DNA of 64,000 nucleotides from NCBI GenBank assembly GCA_023376005.1, contig CM042150.1:74458569-74522568 (forward strand). The letters are read 5' to 3'. The stretch is from Doryteuthis pealeii (taxonomy: Eukaryota > Mollusca > Cephalopoda > Myopsida > Loliginidae). The translations under genes and the position numbers were made by a program. Positions within the stretch are counted from its first letter, which is position 1. Every line of letters begins with the position of its first letter. Shown piece after piece: positions 10,870 to 21,161 of this stretch. The notes below the pieces were generated by a model. It saw only the letters and a list, made by a program, of their open reading frames with translations. It was not told where the DNA came from and did not search any database.

Positions 10870-12560
10870 AAAAGAATGTTTTAAAAATGATGTCAAGACT
10901 GAAAAATAAACATTTATTTTCAAAGAGAACAGAATTGTCAAATTTTGATTCCTTTAGAATACTCAACATATTAAATTCAATATTTAACTAAATTCTACAA
11001 AAAAATAATTATGTTACAATATTATTTACAAGGAACAAGAAGTCTAAACTAAGTGAATCATAAATATTCTAATAGGATAAATAAATACATTTGCACTAAA
11101 TATTTGTAAATGTCTTTTGTCAATTAAAAACAGCAGTTAAATATTCATTATATATAAGATATTATTTAAAAGGTCTTGTATTTTAAAAGAGATGATATGA
11201 GTTCTTGACATGTTCATTTTGGTTTGAGTCAATATAGGTTGTTTTAGAATTTCAAAGATAATGGTATTCTGTAGAAATTGAAAATACAAAAGATTTTAAT
11301 CTTCTATTAGAGGTCTCTTACCTTATGTCATTGGCTGGTATATGGAAAGAGACATATTCTAGGCATACTAAGATTGTTATGCCATTGACAACAATGGCTG
11401 CCAGTTCCATTTTCTTCATCAGAAGTGCAAGATCAATTACAGAAATAATCTTGGTATGACATAAACTCTCTAATTGGAAAAACCATTCCAAGAACAAAGA
11501 ACATTGGGCTTGGATAGAAATAGAATCCAATGCAATCCAGAAATTTTATAATCAAGAATTTGAAAGAATCAAGTTATGCCAAATACTGAAACTAATGAAG
11601 ATGTCAAGGTCACTAGTTTAAGCATATCGATAAATGATAATCGTCAATTTGTATTTATTGTTTGTTTTTTTTGTGGGGTTTTTCAATTAAAGAAAAATAA
11701 GTGAATTAAATTGTATTTTTATTTACATCATTTAGGCACAACAACTGCAACAATACTTGATTTTGACTTCTTTTTTTTTTTTAGAGTAATGCCATGTATG
11801 ACAGTAGCCAACACAATCTTTAGTAGTATAGTTAGTGGATGTATCAAATATCTTTTGAGATATAATTGACAGGGGAAAAGTTGAAGGTCTTAACTGCCAA
11901 AGTCTGAGTAAAGTAAAAATTGCATAGGCATTTGTTCATTGGCTAGATGCAGTGAAAGGCTGGGTGTTATAAATTCTAGGCAATTAATATCAGTCTTTCA
12001 AAGAGTGGAGCCAAATAGTTTGGGACTTAAGTTATGATGAGGGGATGCAATGGCTTATAAATGAAAAGGTATTTCCTTTCGTCCATCAACTGGGTAAAAT
12101 TATCTCTCATTTTCTTTTTGAGATTATCTAAGAAAATCTAACATCAAAATTGCAATCCACTGTTTTTATCTACATGTTTTATGTCTTATATTAAAAAAAA
12201 AACTTTGATAATTTCCAGTTACTATGCCTTGATCCTAAGTTGGAAAGCAGAGGAATGAGACTTTGATCCTGGACAAAATGATATGATACTACACTCTGAT
12301 CATAGGCAGAAGTGCTAATCCATATCTAGATAATACCATCATTTTTTATAGGAATTATTCTAGTGATATTATGAACATTAAAGATTACTTGCAAGAATAA
12401 CTTCATTATTATGCAGATAATAATTAGAGATGGATTTGTCTCTTTCACAAGGGAATTAGATGGTTAGTTGATTTTATGACATGTCAACCCTTGTTGGGTT
12501 ATTTTATGCCAAAGTCAATTTAACAATTAAATATGGCACTCAAATGTATTTTCACAATCA
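10870..12560. other. AT-rich DNA, no supported gene
   Basis: A minus-strand open frame at 11318-11530 ends on a good splice-donor-like AAGGTAAGA, but shows no family match and has a nearby upstream stop, so it is not annotated as an exon. A minus-strand trace of the repeat-A 3' phrase (ACCCAACAAGGGTTGACATG) lies at about 12480-12505. Confidence 0.45.
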
Positions 12561-12562
12561 TT

Positions 12563-12697
12563 TCAAATATGTAAACACCTCAATGGGTGGCCTGCTGAAC
12601 CTTGGCAGCTGACAATGGGTCTTAGTGGAATACCATCTTTATGGATCTTAGGAAGGCCATATATGTGTGGTAGCTTACTGTAGTGTTGAACTCGTCT
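12563..12697 (-). pseudogene. Penelope-like element reverse-transcriptase fragment
   Basis: Minus-strand reading from 12697 gives an open segment of about 43 codons that contains LPHIYGLPKIHK followed by DGIPLRPIVS and ends at a stop at 12563. The GLPKIHK...LRPIVS pairing is a hallmark of Penelope-like reverse transcriptases, from the part of the RT before the catalytic YADD box. Everything upstream and downstream is lost, so it is a small dead fragment. In PLEs the RT copies the element RNA for target-primed insertion, with a GIY-YIG nuclease making the nick. It ends a few bases before the poly(A)-like start of the SINE-2 unit on the other strand. Confidence 0.8.
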
Positions 12698-12719
12698 GTA
12701 AAAAAAAAAAACACAATAT

Positions 12720-13165
12720 GAATCTAGGTAAAAAATCATACATAAGTAAATAGGTAGTTATTCTAGCCAAATCAAGACATTAGGTTTATAAGTTCCCAAA
12801 ATTCACACTCAATTATCCAGTTGGACACATGGCCTAGTGGATAAGGTAGTTAGGTTAAGACAGTTCTAAGTGACAGTTATCTCTGGAACCCGAGTTCAAT
12901 CTTGAGTGAAGGCAGTTAGAAAAATAATTAACACGACTCCTACCCCAGCTATGGCTAGCGGAATGAAAACAGGATACCCCCGTGGACTAAATAAAGGGTT
13001 AGGTTCAAAGTTCCGTGATGGCTCCTGATTACGACAAGAAAGTTCCCGAGTTCGAAAAGAAGGTTCCTGAGTCCGACAAGAAATACCTGAAGAAGGCCGG
13101 AGGGCATATCAGCCAAAACGTTGTACAAATAACTATGAAGATGGGGACAATAGTCTGAATAACGC
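12720..13165 (+). mobile_element. SINE-2, tRNA-derived head with PLE-like tail, long copy
   Basis: A tRNA-like promoter is visible: TGGCCTAGTGGATAAGGT (A-box-like) at about 12832 and CGAGTTCAATC (B-box-like) at about 12890. The body carries repeated GAAGGTTCCTGAGT-type phrases at 13030-13085. The tail is CCTGAAGAAGGCCGG then ATATCAGCCAAAACGTTG, resembling the hammerhead/terminal region of Penelope-like elements. About 110 bases before the tRNA head (12720-12830) are also shared with the copy at 56126, so the repeated unit is longer than the SINE itself. tRNA-derived SINEs are known from octopuses. Confidence 0.7.
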
Positions 13166-13499
13166 AGATAATACTAACAATAACATGAATTTAATATTTT
13201 TATAAACTTTTGTCTTTTTTAATCATTTTTTTTAAAATTTGTTTCCGATTCCAATCAGATTTCTTGAAATGCCACATTGGCCAAAGTTTAAATTTGTAAA
13301 AGTGACACTCAGTTTTAAATTTGTCAATGTTTTCTATAGCTAATAACTTTTGACATTTGAATTTCTTCCATTTGTATCATGTGTAATCTCCGTTCAGCTT
13401 GAGATAAACTGTCACTTTCTCTGCATCTATATTATAATTGAGACATTTTATTTTACACAAGAATGTGCGTAAGTCCATCATTTTTGACAGAAACTAAGC

Positions 13500-13548
<49 letters not shown>

Positions 13549-14765
13549 GAATCAAATTTCTTGAAATGTCACAATAGCCAAAGTTTAAACTTGTATAAAT
13601 ATACAAGATGTGATCAAAATTATTGAGTCTAAGACAGAAAAGAATTTAAAATTTAAAAATCTAAATTTTAAAAACATAGTACTATTGTACTATTTGATAT
13701 GTGTGTGTGTGTGTGTGTGTCAACATTAATAGGTATACCACCTTTTTACTGTTACTACAGCCTTGATGCTAAAATAATTATGGGAAGTGCTCACTTATAT
13801 ATATTCTATTCTCTGTCAATCATTGTTACATACCAAATATGAGATATCTTTTTGTACAAACGCAGTGATGTATATATATATAGAGAGAGAGAGAGAAAGA
13901 GGGAGAGATTGATGTGTATGCATTTGTGTGTAATATTACCCATAAATAAGTATACTCCAACAAACATTTTATTAAAAGTTGATTTTCTGCTGAACCAATG
14001 ATACCAGAATTTCATTATTTCTAGTGGAATCAAGATAAATATTATTAGGCATTATTTATTAGCATGCTCAAAGCATTGAAGCTATGACCAAAAATATGTA
14101 GACGTCCAAAAATACACTAACCACTTATGAATATTTATGCAAGTTTATTTCTGGTTACAGAGTTTCAATGATGTAGAGTATGATAATAAATAGTATGTTA
14201 TAATACTTGTTTTGATTGTATAATTTTCTGCAAGAAATGAGAAAATCCTGGTATCTTTGGTTTAGAAGAAAATTAATTATTATTTATGAGTGTTATGGAT
14301 TAATAGCATTGCACATTAGCTAATTATCATGAATGATGTAACATTGAGCCTCACGTCTCTCAGACTTAAGGTCTACCAAAGTGGCTCAACTTGAAAGTGA
14401 TATTAATCTATTGAGACATCCTAATAAGTCCTTTCCATCAGTTCAATTGTTCAAGCTAACATAGAATATTGAACAAGGATGAAATACTGAGAGTGTAATT
14501 CACTCTGGAACTTAACAAGTTTCTTAGACACATGCATAAAGACATTAATGGGCATGCGTGCATTTATGTGCATCTTCTTACACATACATAAACATGTACG
14601 TATGCACACTGACATGCACATGTGAACAGTAAATGTAGTGCAAAGATGAAATGAATCTAAGTAAATGGAATGTGTCAATATGTCTATCTGATTTATAAGA
14701 GACAGCAACCTAATGGATGATAAACTTCTAGATTACATCTTATTTAAACTTAATGTCTACAAAGT
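13166..14765. other. AT-rich DNA with several microsatellites
   Basis: No gene is supported. Tracts: (TA)/(CA)/(TA) at 13499-13549, (GT)n at 13699-13721, and TA plus GA repeats at 13871-13905. Just outside the first tract the words TTTCTTGAAATG and CACA/T.TTGGCCAAAGTTTAAA recur (13259-13290 and 13557-13590), a short direct duplication. Confidence 0.55.

Positions 14766-14767
<2 letters not shown>

Positions 14768-14817
<50 letters not shown>
14768..14817. repeat. (TA)n microsatellite at the PLE edge
   Basis: About 25 TA units end in ACACATGTAGAATTAAAC, which is the edge of the PLE relic. A second TA/CA tract borders the other side at 15229-15284. Confidence 0.95.
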
Positions 14818-14819
<2 letters not shown>

Positions 14820-14822
<3 letters not shown>

Positions 14823-15215
14823 GTAGAATTAAACAAAAGATACATCTCCTGTTTAACAATTTTATTTTTGATCTTTTCGAGTTTTCTGGCCAACTTTTTA
14901 ATATTTGGGTGGAATTCGTAGAGAAGTCCACCAAAGTTCAGGTTCCGAGTACTTTCGGCACTTCGAAGTGCCATCATCAGGGGTGATGTGTTCCAGTTTT
15001 TTAAAAATTAAATTAATGTGGAGGCTGGAAGGAGAAGAATTGATGAGAAAGGTGTTATAGCCATTTAAAAATGTGTGTATTGCATTGGAAATTAATTTTG
15101 TTTAAGGATGGTTTGTATTGTTTTATGTATAAAGCTTCTAGTTGGCCAGAAAACTCGAAAAGATCAAAAATAAAATTGTTAAACAGGAGATGTGTCTTTT
15201 GTTTAATTCTACATG
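14820..15215 (-). mobile_element. Penelope-like element junction: tail, hammerhead, head, plus inverted head copy
   Basis: Read on the minus strand, the order is: a C-terminal end EALYIKQYKPSLNK with a stop at 15055, typical of the end of PLE GIY-YIG nucleases; about 75 bases of non-coding DNA; a hammerhead-like core at 14953-14980; and an N-terminal reading KLARKLEKIKNKIVKQE near 14890-14830. This is the tail of one copy joined to the head of the next. At 15141-15215 a plus-strand copy of the N-terminal segment (76 bases, one difference seen) lies inverted directly against the C-terminal tail. Tandem and inverted partial copies are known for PLE insertions. TA microsatellites cap both sides. 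Confidence 0.7.
14953..14980 (-). ncRNA. Hammerhead-like core in the PLE terminal region
   Basis: Minus strand shows CUGAUGA, one extra U, a strong stem-II hairpin GGCACUUCGAAGUGCC, then GAAA. These are the conserved single-stranded boxes of the hammerhead ribozyme. I could not find a convincing cleavage triplet and stem I downstream, so the motif may be partial. Hammerhead motifs are known from the pseudo-LTRs of Penelope-like elements, which is exactly this position. Confidence 0.45.
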
Positions 15216-15228
15216 TATAAATGAAATA

Positions 15229-15248
15229 TACACACACACACACACACA

Positions 15249-15280
<32 letters not shown>

Positions 15281-15284
15281 CGTA
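15229..15284. repeat. (CA)n(TA)n microsatellite
   Basis: A CA run passes into a TA run directly beyond the inverted PLE head copy. Confidence 0.95.
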
Positions 15285-15312
15285 CATATATACATGTGTA
15301 TGTGTGTACATA

Positions 15313-15562
15313 TGAAATCGGCACCAGAGTTCAAATCCTAGACAAAGCTGTTTGCATTCACTTTGCATTAATCCCCTTGCAAAAGGCATGAATCCATCTG
15401 TTCCCTCCATAACTATGGGTAGATAGTGGGGGACGCTGAGTTCTTTAGCCTTAATTTAGGCAACCAGTTTAGGAGAAGGAAAGCACTGAATTCAAACCAG
15501 CTGTATTCTGCTTAAAAAATTGACCTTATATCACATCATGGTAGAGGCATTGGGTAAATACA
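15313..15562 (+). mobile_element. SINE-1 copy
   Basis: The copy begins near the B-box-like GAGTTCAAATCC and carries the body blocks TTTGCATTCACTTTGCATTAA, split as TTTGCATTCACTTT and GCATTAAT, then AGGCATGAATCCATCTGT, CTATGGGTAGATAGT, CAACCAGTTTAGGAGAAGGA, TCAAACCAGCTGTATTCTGC and the tail ATCACATCATGGTAGAGGCA. The first half of the tRNA head is missing. Confidence 0.7.
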
Positions 15563-15851
15563 AACAGATGTCTCTATGAGTAAATATAGAATCTTTAAGC
15601 AATTATTATGAGAATTTACATAAAGACAGTCTTATAGAATCTACATTATAATCAAATGCAAAGAAATAAAGAAGATTACACTTTAATTAGCTTTTACTAG
15701 TTATCTCTCTTGAGATATTATAATGATAGAGGTGTGCACAAATACAAACCTTTGCACAAAAGTTGTAAGCTGGATTAGAAATTACTTTATACTCTTAGCA
15801 ATAGAATGCAATCAATAATATCACAGGGTATGATGTATGTATTTACCTAAC

Positions 15852-16100
15852 CCCTATGTAATGAGTAGGCTGTGACACAAGGTCAATTTTTAAGCTGAGT
15901 AAAGCTGATTTAAATTCAAAGTTTTCCTTCTATACTGGTTGCCCAGCCAAGGCTAAAGAACCCAGTCTGTCCTATTTACCTATAGTTAGGGATAGTAGAC
16001 ATGGATTCATGCATTTTCCAAGGGCATTCACGTGAAGTGGACAAATCAGCCTTGTCCAGAATTTGAACTCATCACTGATTGCAGTTCCTGTAGAAGAGTA
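15852..16100 (-). mobile_element. SINE-1 copy, minus strand
   Basis: The complement of the SINE-1 blocks is seen in reverse order: GGCTGTGACACAAGGTCAAT, TCTATACTGGTTGCCCAGCC, GGATTCATGCA and a B-box complement GAATTTGAACTCATC. With the plus-strand copy 290 bases upstream it forms an inverted SINE pair in tail-to-tail orientation. Confidence 0.7.
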
Positions 16101-16570
16101 TAATGTAATTTTCCAAGGGAAACTCCAAAAGTAAAACATGTGGTAGTAGAGATTCATTTTTTTTGCCTAAGCCCATATATTTATGTTTTATTTTGTTATA
16201 GATGGCAGCTAAGTGATAGTCTGGCAAAATGGCATCTGACATGAAAGCAGAGGAATGTCATTGAATTCCTTCAGAGAGAAATATTTCACCCACTGATATT
16301 CATCAACACTTGCTTTTATAGAGAACAAAGAGAACATGTGAGCACAATTAGTGGATAAAGCATTTCAGTAATGACAACAGAAATGTAAGTGACAAGCCAT
16401 GTTTAACACAGCTACTGAGCTGTAATAGTTTTTTGTAGCTGAAAACTTGCTCTATGCATTGGTGTTATTGTCCTTTCTGTATTTGTTGTTGTTTCCATGA
16501 AAGTTTTACATTCAGAGAGACCTTCATGATTTTAATAGTTCCTGTCATCTTACTTTATAAAGTAAAAAGT
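16101..16570. other. Unassigned DNA with a short dispersed repeat
   Basis: The segment 16425-16500 shares TTTTTTGTAGCTGAAAACTT and the following GGTGTTATTGT with 39375-39440. Nothing else is recognised. Confidence 0.4.
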
Positions 16571-16571
16571 A

Positions 16572-16812
16572 AAGTCGTTGGGGCAGCCTAAAGTCAGCAT
16601 CAGCCAGTCAGCGAGGGAGCCTATCCCCTTTTCAATAGCGCTAGACCAAGGAGATTATTTTAGTGTCTGAGTTGGAGTGCCACACCTACCATCAGCACCT
16701 TACTTTACTGCACAGATCCCTGTGCTACTCATACGCTGAGTTGGCGAGGACCGGTATCAAACTAGGAACCTTGTGGTTTCTAGCCGAACGCTCTACCAAC
16801 TGAGCTAAAAGA
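16572..16812 (-). mobile_element. SINE-3, tRNA-derived, minus strand
   Basis: The minus-strand head reads TTTTAGCTCAGTTGGTAGAG, a near-perfect tRNA D-arm/A-box, followed by an anticodon-arm-like segment and a B-box-like TAGTTTGATACCGG. The tRNA-unrelated body continues with ATGAGTAGCACAGGGATCTG and ends near the AAAGT-rich 3' end. The same family recurs at 34376. Because the acceptor and T-arm do not close and a body follows, it is a SINE and not a tRNA gene. Confidence 0.75.
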
Positions 16813-17454
16813 GAAAATAATGATATCTATAAATTAAAGATGTAAAGGAGAAATTTGATAAGTTTCCATGCAATCTGAAAATATATTGTTGTAGAAGTGC
16901 TGCAGGTTTATGTTTGTTTTTCCGAAATAATCCATCAAAATAGATATAAAGCTTTGATTAAAAAAAAAAATGTAAATTCTATTTAATCCATATAGAAATA
17001 CATTTATGTTTAAACAAAAAGGAAATTCTAAACTTGATGTGAAGATTTCTATAAAATTTGTAAAGAATTTTAGAAATGAAAATCTATGATGAGAAATGAA
17101 TGAAATTGAGCAAATCCTTTAAACTAATGTCACCTTTAATACTACTGACCTTCGAAAGCTATTTAAATAACAACCTGTGTTTTTGACTTTCCTTCATTGA
17201 AAACCTTTAAAAAGTTGTGGTAATCAATGTAATGCTTCCCAAGATTCCCCACCCCCTGCTGCTGATATTGCTGCCAATATTCAAAGGTCCATTTTCTACT
17301 CATCAAATTTTTTTTTGCTAATCTCAGATTCAGAAGTTGGATCCAACTGAGAAAATTCAAAACCAAATCTGGAATTGCCTAAAGAAATTCTTCTTTTGCC
17401 TTTTGTTAATTTTTGTTTTTAGATTCTTTTTTTTTTTTTTTTTCTTTTTTTCTT
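16813..17454. other. AT-rich DNA, nothing recognised
   Basis: A long T run lies at about 17427-17452. A short minus-strand frame at 17163-17366 has no recognisable feature. Confidence 0.5.
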
Positions 17455-18265
17455 GAAGAGAAACATTTGCTTTATTAGAATAACCATTTCTAACTTTTTC
17501 AATTTCTACAGATTTTAAGTTAAACTAAATACTTGATCACCCTTGAACCTGTTAGGTTTCTCTTTTAACAACAGTGGGTTTAGATGATATTTTGGAAGGA
17601 GTAAAGAATATTAACTAACATTTCAGAATTATCTTCATTTTTAACAAGAATTTGGAGTATTCAAAAAGATATGTTCAGCATAAATACAGACACCACAAAT
17701 AAATCATTAAAAAATCCTATGGTCAAATTGTTTTATGGACACTATAATTATATGCCATTTTTATTGAATAACTTAATGACCCATGAATCCATTAGGTTCA
17801 TAATCTAGCAGCAGTCCATGATGATATTAATTCTTCTATTTAGAAAGTGAAAGATTCTAATTAGTATTTCATAGTTATATTGAGAATTTGGATGGTTAAA
17901 GAATGATATTTAATATGCGCCCCCCTCCAAAAAAAAAAAAAGAATTATTCAGTTGCTCATTGGACTGGAAATTGCTTTATTTTCTAAGAACATTTTAAAT
18001 GTGTTGCTTTTATAAAAATCTTGGTTTCTGTTATAACAGCAACTCATGATGATATTGATGCTTCTATTTAGGATGGAGTGAAAGATTCTAATTAGCATTT
18101 CATATTCAAATTATATAAAGAATTTGAATGATTTAAAAAATGACCTTCAGCATGAATACAAAGCACACAAAATTATCAGTGGTAAATTGAACTGGAAATT
18201 TTATTATTTTTTAAGATCATTTGAAGTGTATTGCACTAATAAACATCTCACTATGAAGAGTTATT
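17455..18265 (-). repeat. Repeat F array, about three units on the minus strand
   Basis: Three diverged units of about 250-300 bases follow each other. Shared words (plus-strand reading) are ATTGCTTTATTTTCTAAGAA, GATGATATT.AT.CTTCTATTTA, GTGAAAGATTCTAATTAG and a GAACC..TAGGTT segment. The same family stands in opposite orientation at 28975-29965 and 40365-40730. No coding is visible. Confidence 0.6.
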
Positions 18266-19600
18266 TTTGTTATGGTTATGATATAAGCATAATGAAAATT
18301 TTAATTTAATGATTTTTTCTTTATTTTTTCCTAAGTTGAGTAATGAAGGATCTTTGTGTGAAATTCTATTTCAAAATAGGACGAACTGTTCAAGGGATGT
18401 TTCTAATGTTGACACAGGTCTGCAGGAAGAATTGTTTGAGCTGTTGGGTCAGTAAAATTTATCTACTTCTATATATGGAGTTAAAAGAAGGAGCGCCTTT
18501 CTTTGATTTGATGTAGCAATCACATGTTGCACTCAGTAGTTTTGGCACCCATTTTCAAAAGACACCAATGGACAAGCTCCATAGCAAGACCTAAAGAATA
18601 AATCTCCAGAAGGACAGACACAACAGAGGATATCGGATATTCTTATTCTCTCTTCACCAGACTAGTAGATCTCTCAAGATTGACTCTATATATAGGAAGG
18701 ACATTTATATTGTTAGTCATTCTTTGTTTTGTTATTAATAAATATTTAGAATAAAATTTTCCTTCATTTATTTGTTGTTATTAGCCTTAAAATAACTGCT
18801 AGACTAATTCAAAAGAGCAGTATTCAATGCACCAATATTTCAAATTGAGATCAAGTGCCATTAAAGATGAACCAAAATCTTTGGTGAAGCAAAAGACCCA
18901 TGTCTCTCATTGCTACTCTATTTTTCATTTTGTTTTCAGCAAATTTTTTTGTTCCAAGGCTGAAATCCACCTTGAAAGATCCTCACTTTTGGATGATGGA
19001 AAAGATGAGAAAATTTGGTAGGAGACCAGAATTGAACAGAAGTGGAAAATATTTCTAGGAATAATGTAACATCAATGGAGAGGACTATTTGGAAGGTGAC
19101 AGATCATCAGTTGTTGGTAAGACAATAGATTTTTTAAAAGATTCTGTTTCTTTTTACATTCATCTTGTATGTGCATCTTAACTCTTAACGTCCTATACCT
19201 CCTCATTCCACTCGGCCAGAAGTCACATTTCCTAATCTGCCCCAAACAAAAGCCTTTGTTTAAATGTAATATTAAACATATTTAGAAGTCTTTGATTTCA
19301 GGGAAATATCTCAGGTAACTTTAAATGAAAAGGCCATTTTTTGATAAATCCTTATAGGAATGGGGCTATGGACTTGGAAAATTCTGAACAGGATGTTAAG
19401 AGTTAAAGTAAGTTTTGGTGGACATCAAGTTTTATTTTAGGTTATAAAACCCAAATGTTTTTTGGTATGTAATGAGAAAGATGTATAATCACGTTTCAAT
19501 GAATGAAAAAATCTTGTTCTATGCTATATTCTAAAATAATCCAATGTAACAATACAAAGATCTTACTATATATTTTCATTAAATATTATAATTTATGTCC
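18266..19600. other. Unassigned DNA, no supported gene
   Basis: The segment 18440-18660 is less AT-rich than its surroundings and lacks a recognisable domain. Open frames here are short. No RNA gene is seen. Confidence 0.45.
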
Positions 19601-19607
19601 AATTATA

Positions 19608-19790
19608 GATAAGAATTTCTAATTAAGACTTAAAACATCATTAACTTGTGGATGCTTATAAAAGTTGTAATAAAGATATTGCTTGGAAAAGAACCACTTC
19701 AACAAGAAATATCAAACCTATGTGTTTCTTAATTGATAGATTATGATTTGAACAAATAAAATGATTTGTATATCTTATATTTATCTTATA
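19608..19790. repeat. Local duplication, intact copy
   Basis: The block consists of part a (19608-19640, AATTTCTAATTAAGACTTAA) and part b (19644-19790, ACTTGTGGATGCTTATAAAA onward). Part a recurs at 20167-20198 and part b at 21026-21166, at high identity but separated by about 830 bases. Confidence 0.75.
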
Positions 19791-19799
19791 TATATAACC

Positions 19800-19925
19800 A
19801 AGAGGTTAATGAATCAGGCTAATGAAAAGTTAGTCGGGTTTCGCTCCTGGTTGAAGGTAGTTGGTGTGTCTAGCCACACTGATGAGAGGTGAAATGTCGA
19901 AACACAGTGTCTGTGGATGACTTAT
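19800..19925 (+). mobile_element. Hammerhead-bearing retroelement fragment, copy 1
   Basis: The segment AATGAATCAGGCTAATGAAA ... CGGGTTTCGCTCCTGGTTGA ... hammerhead recurs on the minus strand at 31917-32065. It has the position and motif content expected for a PLE terminal repeat, but no PLE coding is attached, so a small hammerhead-carrying non-autonomous element is equally possible. Confidence 0.55.
19874..19916 (+). ncRNA. Type I hammerhead ribozyme motif
   Basis: All core parts are present in order: stem I strand CCACA (19874-19878); CUGAUGA (19879-19885); a weak stem II of 13 nt; GAAA (19899-19902); a minimal stem III CA/UG with a three-base loop; cleavage triplet GUC ending at 19911; and the second stem I strand UGUGG (19912-19916), fully complementary to the first. 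Stem II has only two firm terminal pairs and may be decayed. Hammerheads with very short stem III are known from Penelope-like elements. Activity is unproven. Confidence 0.65.
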
Positions 19926-20525
19926 ATATTTATGTATGTATGCTTATAAATTTCATAGAATAAATGTAACAATCATTATGGGACAGCTTTATTGCCAAGT
20001 CACACACAAAGCACATCAATTCATAGAGAAGGTAGTATAAGTAACTTAAAGCTTTTCTGTTGAACAAAGCAAATACACTTATAGATAGTCATCTAGTTAA
20101 CTATTTGTGGGTAGCACATACATCTAAGCGTAGTAAATGACAACTATTATGTAACAGTTATATCATTAGAATTTCTAATTAAGACTTAAAACATCATGAA
20201 ACAACACTCAATTAAGATAAGATGTAATTATAAAATCATAAAGAAGAATACAAAAATATTATAATTAAAGAGAGATATAAATAAAGAGATAAATACATAA
20301 GATTTTTGGAACAACCATCTGCTAGATTCTTAACTGGTTTTGATACTAATGGAATATATACATCCCAAGAAGATATCTATTAATAATTCTAGATCATAGT
20401 ACTTAGATGGGTAACTATATATAAGCAGAAAATACGATAAGCAATCTGAGAACTGTGTGCTAGACTAATTTAGCAAATAACAATATCAGAATAATTTATC
20501 ATCTTATACAATGTAAAATTTTAAA
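19926..20525. other. AT-rich DNA
   Basis: No gene is seen. It contains part a of the local duplication (20167-20198). Confidence 0.5.
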
Positions 20526-20528
20526 TAG

Positions 20529-20558
20529 CACACACACACCCACACACAAACACACACA

Positions 20559-20624
<66 letters not shown>
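20529..20624. repeat. (CA)n(TA)n(GT)n compound microsatellite
   Basis: CA, TA and GT runs form a nearly self-complementary tract of about 95 bases. Confidence 0.95.
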
Positions 20625-20628
20625 ACAA

Positions 20629-20740
20629 AATAGAAAAAAAAATATTCCAAAAAGATAAATTCATTATAGATGAAGACTTCATCATCTATAATAACAAATT
20701 TATCTTTTTGGGAATTTTTTTTCTATTTTCTCCATACTGG
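20629..20740. repeat. Hairpin-forming inverted repeat between microsatellites
   Basis: The left arm (AATATTCCAAAAAGATAAAT ... CATTATAGATGAAG) and right arm (CTTCATCATCTATAATAAC ... TTTATCTTTTTGGGAATT) are complementary over about 50 bases with small gaps and almost no loop. It lies directly against the compound microsatellite on its left; a further TA/GA tract follows at 20765-20808. Confidence 0.7.
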
Positions 20741-21025
20741 TGGATTTATTTTCATATTTTTCCACACATATATATATATATATATACAGAGAGAGAGAGG
20801 GGGGGGAGATTGGATATATGCATCTCAAAAAAATATATGTTAATATCAGCTGTCAATTTCAGTAAATAATTCCCATCTTTTGTTAAATAATAATGTGGAC
20901 ATTTTGCTTCATCTCTAAAAAAATACTTTGAGTTTAAAAAATAAGAAGAATAGTCATTATTAAAGTATTCATAAAAAATGTTTTAAAAAAACTGTTTGTG
21001 TAAACATTGGAACAAAAAGGTTTAT

Positions 21026-21161
21026 TATAAAACTTGTGGATGCTTATAAAAGTTGTAATAAAGATATTGCTTAGAAAAGAACCACTTCAACAAGAAATAT
21101 CAAACCTATATGTTTCTTAATTCATAGATTATGATTTGAACAAATAAAATGATTTGTATAT

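Noticed and set aside
13608..13760. Possible further mariner MITE (ACAAGATGTGATCAAAATTA near 13611)
   Set aside because: The start resembles a mariner end, but no complementary right end was found.
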